Shown here: positions 61,252-64,000 of the stretch, piece by piece | How the letters are laid out: every line of letters begins with the position of its first letter | Position numbering within the stretch: the stretch's first letter is position 1 | Assembly: GCA_023254175.1 (NCBI GenBank) | Contig: JALQYJ010000023.1 | Location: 1 to 64,000, forward strand | Direction of reading: 5' to 3' | From: Runella sp. | Lineage (GTDB): Bacteria; Bacteroidota; Bacteroidia; Cytophagales; Spirosomataceae | Length of the DNA: 64,000 bases | The notes under the pieces: generated by a model | Seen by the model: only the letters and a program-made list of their open reading frames with translations | Databases searched by the model: none | What the model was told of the DNA's origin: nothing | Program-made: the position numbers and the translations under genes

Positions 61252-63021
61252 TTAGCGGCTTTTACGTTTGCTTAAATATCCTTCAAGGTCAGTCAATGAT
61301 AGTGCATTAAAGGTCATATCTTTGGTCAAACCTCCCTTACGCCCCACAGCTACACCGTAGTGCATGTCATAGTAGCCATTTTTTTCGTGGGCATCGGGAT
61401 TGATAGAAAGCATCACGCCCTTGTCCATACAGTACCGAATCCAGCGCCAATCCAAATCCAAACGCCACGGACTCGCATTGATTTCGATAACGACCCCATT
61501 TTGGGCACAGGCGTCAATAATTAATTTATAATCAATGGGATAACCTACCCGTGCCAACAGCAAACGGCCCGTTGGGTGTCCCAAAATGGTCGTATAAGGA
61601 TTTTCGATGGCTCGAAGTAAGCGCATTGTAGCTTTTTCGAGGCTCATGTTGAGGTTGCTGTGAACCGACGCCACCACAAAATCAAAAGTTTTCAAAACAC
61701 TTTCGGGGTAGTCGAGCGAGCCATCGCCCAAAATATCGGATTCGATGCCTTTCAAGATTTTAAACGGCCGTGCAAACTCTTGGGCAAAGGTCTGATTGAG
61801 ACGGTCTATTTCGGCGTGTTGTTGTTCTACACGTTCTTCGTTGAGTCCTTGTGCGTAGGTGGCTGTTTGGGAGTGGTCGGCAATACCAAGATACCCAAAA
61901 CCAAGCTCTTGACAAAAACGCGCCATTTGTTCGAGGCTGTGTTTTCCGTCAGAATAGGTGCTGTGGTTGTGTAAAATTCCGCGTAGGTGCTGCCACTCCA
62001 CCAAGTCTTCGTTGGTGTGGGTGCTGCACCAATCAAATTCTCCTAATCCTTCGCGCATTTCCGGAACGATGTAGGGAAGCCCAGCACTTTGGTAAATTTC
62101 TTCGGCAGACACAAACGCTTGGGCAGTGTTGGCCAACGATAATAGCGTATGTCCCGACGGGGTTTTGGCAAAAAGGTGAGCGGGGGCGCTGTCCGAAATA
62201 AAACGCTCGTTTTCAAAGCGTTCGGATTGAACAAATTGAATTTCAACGTTTACTTCTAATGTCTTTTTTACTTCCACTTCTTCGCCTTGGGGCGGAAGAT
62301 CAGTGGCTTGGCTGCGGTCTTGGATTTTGCCACGCCAGACAAACGGCGACGATTCTTTAGGATTTTGTACCAACCAACCCACCGAACCGATGATTCGAGC
62401 CGCAGCTACGGGTGAGTCGGTACCGATAATCAATTGAATCGTTTCCACAATTTCGCACTTACGAGCCACTTCTCCCGTAATGGCCACTTGGGCAAAATGA
62501 GGCTGCAATTCTTCCAAAATAAGGGTAGCAAGGGCTTCTCCTTTGTCCATACGAAGTTTCCCCGCCTGACTCCGTAAGAAGGCCATCGAGTCCAAAATCT
62601 TTTGTTGCGTACCTTCCCCAAAGCCTTTTAATTTGGCAATTTGGCCACTTTCGCAGGCCACTTGCAAGCCTTCAAGGGTTTCAATGCCCAAGTCACGCCA
62701 AATAGTACCAATTTTCTTGGGGCCAATGCCTTTTATTTTGAACATCTCCAAGACGCCGACGGGAGTTTGGGCCAACAATTCGTCGAGTTCGGCCAAGTGC
62801 CCCGTGGCAATAAGCTGCACAAGTTTCCCCGCCATATTTTTACTAACTCCCTGAATTTTTATCAGTTCATCGGCCGAAAGACTAGCAAGCTCGGCATCTT
62901 TGAAGCGGTCGAGGTTAAAAGCGGCAGAACCAAATGCCCGCGTTTTGAACACGTCGGCATTATGAAGCTCCATTAATTTGACGGTAAGTTCAAGTACTTC
63001 AACAATTTCTTCGTTTGACAT
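61252..63021 (-). CDS. PolX-type protein with PHP domain, polymerase site degenerate
   Basis: A 589-aa protein with the family-X polymerase layout: HhH region (ELIKIQGVSKNMAGKL, FKIKGIGPKKIGTI), palm-like region, and C-terminal PHP domain. In active PolX the palm has GSxRR..GDIDIL and a later DLR-type Asp. Here the same places read TGEVARKCEIVETIQLIIG (residues 182-200) and VNVEIQFV (257-264), so the three metal-binding Asp are absent. The PHP domain looks intact: HNHSTYSDGKHSLEQM (His351, His353), ADHSQTATYA, GIESDI, ASVHSN, NPDAHEK. It is more likely a nuclease or phosphoesterase than a polymerase. Confidence 0.85.
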   Translation of the reverse strand: MSNEEIVEVLELTVKLMELHNADVFKTRAFGSAAFNLDRFKDAELASLSADELIKIQGVSKNMAGKLVQLIATGHLAELDELLAQTPVGVLEMFKIKGIGPKKIGTIWRDLGIETLEGLQVACESGQIAKLKGFGEGTQQKILDSMAFLRSQAGKLRMDKGEALATLILEELQPHFAQVAITGEVARKCEIVETIQLIIGTDSPVAAARIIGSVGWLVQNPKESSPFVWRGKIQDRSQATDLPPQGEEVEVKKTLEVNVEIQFVQSERFENERFISDSAPAHLFAKTPSGHTLLSLANTAQAFVSAEEIYQSAGLPYIVPEMREGLGEFDWCSTHTNEDLVEWQHLRGILHNHSTYSDGKHSLEQMARFCQELGFGYLGIADHSQTATYAQGLNEERVEQQHAEIDRLNQTFAQEFARPFKILKGIESDILGDGSLDYPESVLKTFDFVVASVHSNLNMSLEKATMRLLRAIENPYTTILGHPTGRLLLARVGYPIDYKLIIDACAQNGVVIEINASPWRLDLDWRWIRYCMDKGVMLSINPDAHEKNGYYDMHYGVAVGRKGGLTKDMTFNALSLTDLEGYLSKRKSR

Positions 63022-63116
63022 GGCAGGGGTTGTTCTTTGATTTGTTATCCGTGTAATTGTTATCTATTGACCGTTAAATTGTTAAAAATAGTAAGGGTGC
63101 TGTTGGCTGTTTGCGA

Positions 63117-63142
63117 ACTACTGACTGCTAACTACTGACTGT
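63117..63142. repeat. ACTACTGACTG direct repeat at the miaA 3' end
   Basis: The end of miaA and the bases beyond carry two copies of CTACTGACTG separated by CTAA (63117-63142), which encode the last residues QQSVVSSQ. It is a short tandem of the type often seen in intergenic DNA. Confidence 0.45.
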
Positions 63143-64000
63143 TGTTCACTAATATACGACAAAATGCCTTCAAAATCGGAGGCGTGAAACCACCGAAAAT
63201 CGCCTTGGTGCTTAAACCATGTTACTTGGCGTTTGGCGTAGCGTCGGGTATTGCGTTTGAGTAATCTTACCATTTCGGCGTAATCATAGGCTCCGTCAAA
63301 ATAATCGTAAATCTCTTTGTACCCAACGGTTTGGAGGGCATTGTGCTCACGAAAAGCCATAACCGAACGCGCCTCTTCGACCAACCCAGCGGCGAGCATT
63401 TGGTCCATGCGGGCGTCGATGCGGTGGTATAATTCGTCGCGGTCGCGTTCTAAGGCAATTTGGATGATTCGGAAAGGGCGCTGAGCTAACTGTTTTTCCC
63501 GAAACGACGAGTATGGCTTTCCCGTGAGCAAACACACTTCCAGCGCACGAACCACCCGTTGCGTATTTTGGAGGTCGTTAGTAGCGCAGTAAACGGGGTC
63601 AAGTTGTCGGAGTTCCGCTTGCAAAATGGCCAAGCCTTCGGTTTCGAGGCGGGTCATGAGTTGGGTGCGCAATTCGGGTGGGGTTTCTGGCAAGTTATCC
63701 AGTCCTTCACACACTGCTTTGATGTACAACCCCGACCCACCCGTGAGAAGCACGACTTCTTTGCCCCGAAATAATTGTTCTAACAGCGCCAATGCATCGC
63801 GTTCAAACGAACCTGCGCTGTACAAGCTTTCAATGGAGTGAGAATCAATAAAATGGTGCGGAACACCCTTCAATTCTTCCAGTGAGGGTTTGGCCGTACC
63901 AATGGAAAGTTCACGGTAAAATTGTCGTGAATCGGCTGAAATGACTTCCGTTCCGAGCGTTTGGGCAAGTCGAACGCATAAGTTAGTCTTTCCCACTGCC
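63118..64000 (-). CDS. miaA: tRNA dimethylallyltransferase, N-terminus cut by window edge
   Basis: The enzyme adds a dimethylallyl group to A37 of tRNAs reading UNN codons. The sequence enters at the window edge inside the P-loop (AVGKTNLC), so roughly the first 10-15 residues lie beyond 64000; the GTG at 63994-63996 that could start it is part of the P-loop and is not the true start. Motifs: VISADSRQFYRELSIGTAKP, GVPHHFIDSHS, LLTGGSGLYIKAVCEGL, RVVRALEV, LQTVGYKEIYDYFDG and RRYAKRQVTWFK. The C-terminal tail SEQQSVVSSQ is encoded by an intergenic-type repeat and is probably non-essential. Confidence 0.93.
   Translation of the reverse strand, partial: AVGKTNLCVRLAQTLGTEVISADSRQFYRELSIGTAKPSLEELKGVPHHFIDSHSIESLYSAGSFERDALALLEQLFRGKEVVLLTGGSGLYIKAVCEGLDNLPETPPELRTQLMTRLETEGLAILQAELRQLDPVYCATNDLQNTQRVVRALEVCLLTGKPYSSFREKQLAQRPFRIIQIALERDRDELYHRIDARMDQMLAAGLVEEARSVMAFREHNALQTVGYKEIYDYFDGAYDYAEMVRLLKRNTRRYAKRQVTWFKHQGDFRWFHASDFEGILSYISEQQSVVSSQ

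Noticed and set aside
1-64000. tRNA, rRNA, CRISPR arrays, prophage and intact insertion sequences
   Set aside because: No cloverleaf-type, rRNA, regularly spaced repeat or transposase signal was recognised by eye; a covariance-model scan would be needed to exclude small RNAs fully.

Overview
The window reads as a chromosomal segment of a Bacteroidota bacterium, most likely order Cytophagales and a Spirosomaceae-type genus such as Runella or Dyadobacter. The evidence is gene content (TonB-dependent receptor, DUF2147, Uma2 nuclease, coathanger-type surface protein, CcmE of the cysteine type), the recurrent Bacteroidota -7 promoter element TAnnTTTG, moderate GC with AT-rich spacers, and the scarcity of Shine-Dalgarno sequences. 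The genus is inference. I saw no rRNA, tRNA, CRISPR array or intact transposase.

Layout. 0-11.6 kb: oxidoreductases (GMC flavoprotein, Tat-exported Gfo/Idh/MocA protein), an ABC exporter, a cyclophilin, a large cytochrome c/HEAT dehydrogenase coupled to an EEP-family hydrolase, a DUF6973-like surface protein and an esterase. 11.8-20.5 kb: a small DRRED-repeat protein, a TonB receptor divergent from an AraC regulator, and a coxG-S-L-M cluster encoding a form II (AYRGAGR) molybdenum hydroxylase, with GC-rich palindromes before coxL and coxM. 20.9-25.9 kb: the cytochrome c maturation operon ccmBCDEF, carrying the wreck of a toxin-antitoxin pair between ccmD and ccmE. 26-43.3 kb: mostly housekeeping genes (MFS, glyS, ComEA-like, ugd and uxs for UDP-xylose, recA, hot-dog thioesterase, methyltransferase, U32 peptidase) and several decayed genes, including an acyl-CoA dehydrogenase relic.

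43.3-55.1 kb is the most distinctive block. It is a one-strand catabolic operon: DeoR regulator, fucose/arabinose-isomerase-family protein, two-gene transketolase, secreted nucleoside-hydrolase-like protein, ribose-type ABC importer with a DUF2291 protein, and a glycerol-kinase-like FGGY kinase whose substrate pocket differs from glycerol kinase. Together they suggest uptake, isomerisation, phosphorylation and transketolase cleavage of an unusual short or branched sugar. The closest scheme I recall is the D-apiose/apulose route.

55.6-64 kb: aldo/keto reductase, DegT aminotransferase divergent from nagA across a perfect inverted repeat, an MbnP/MbnH-type copper protein plus di-heme enzyme pair, a PolX whose polymerase aspartates are missing but whose PHP domain is intact, and a miaA cut by the window edge.
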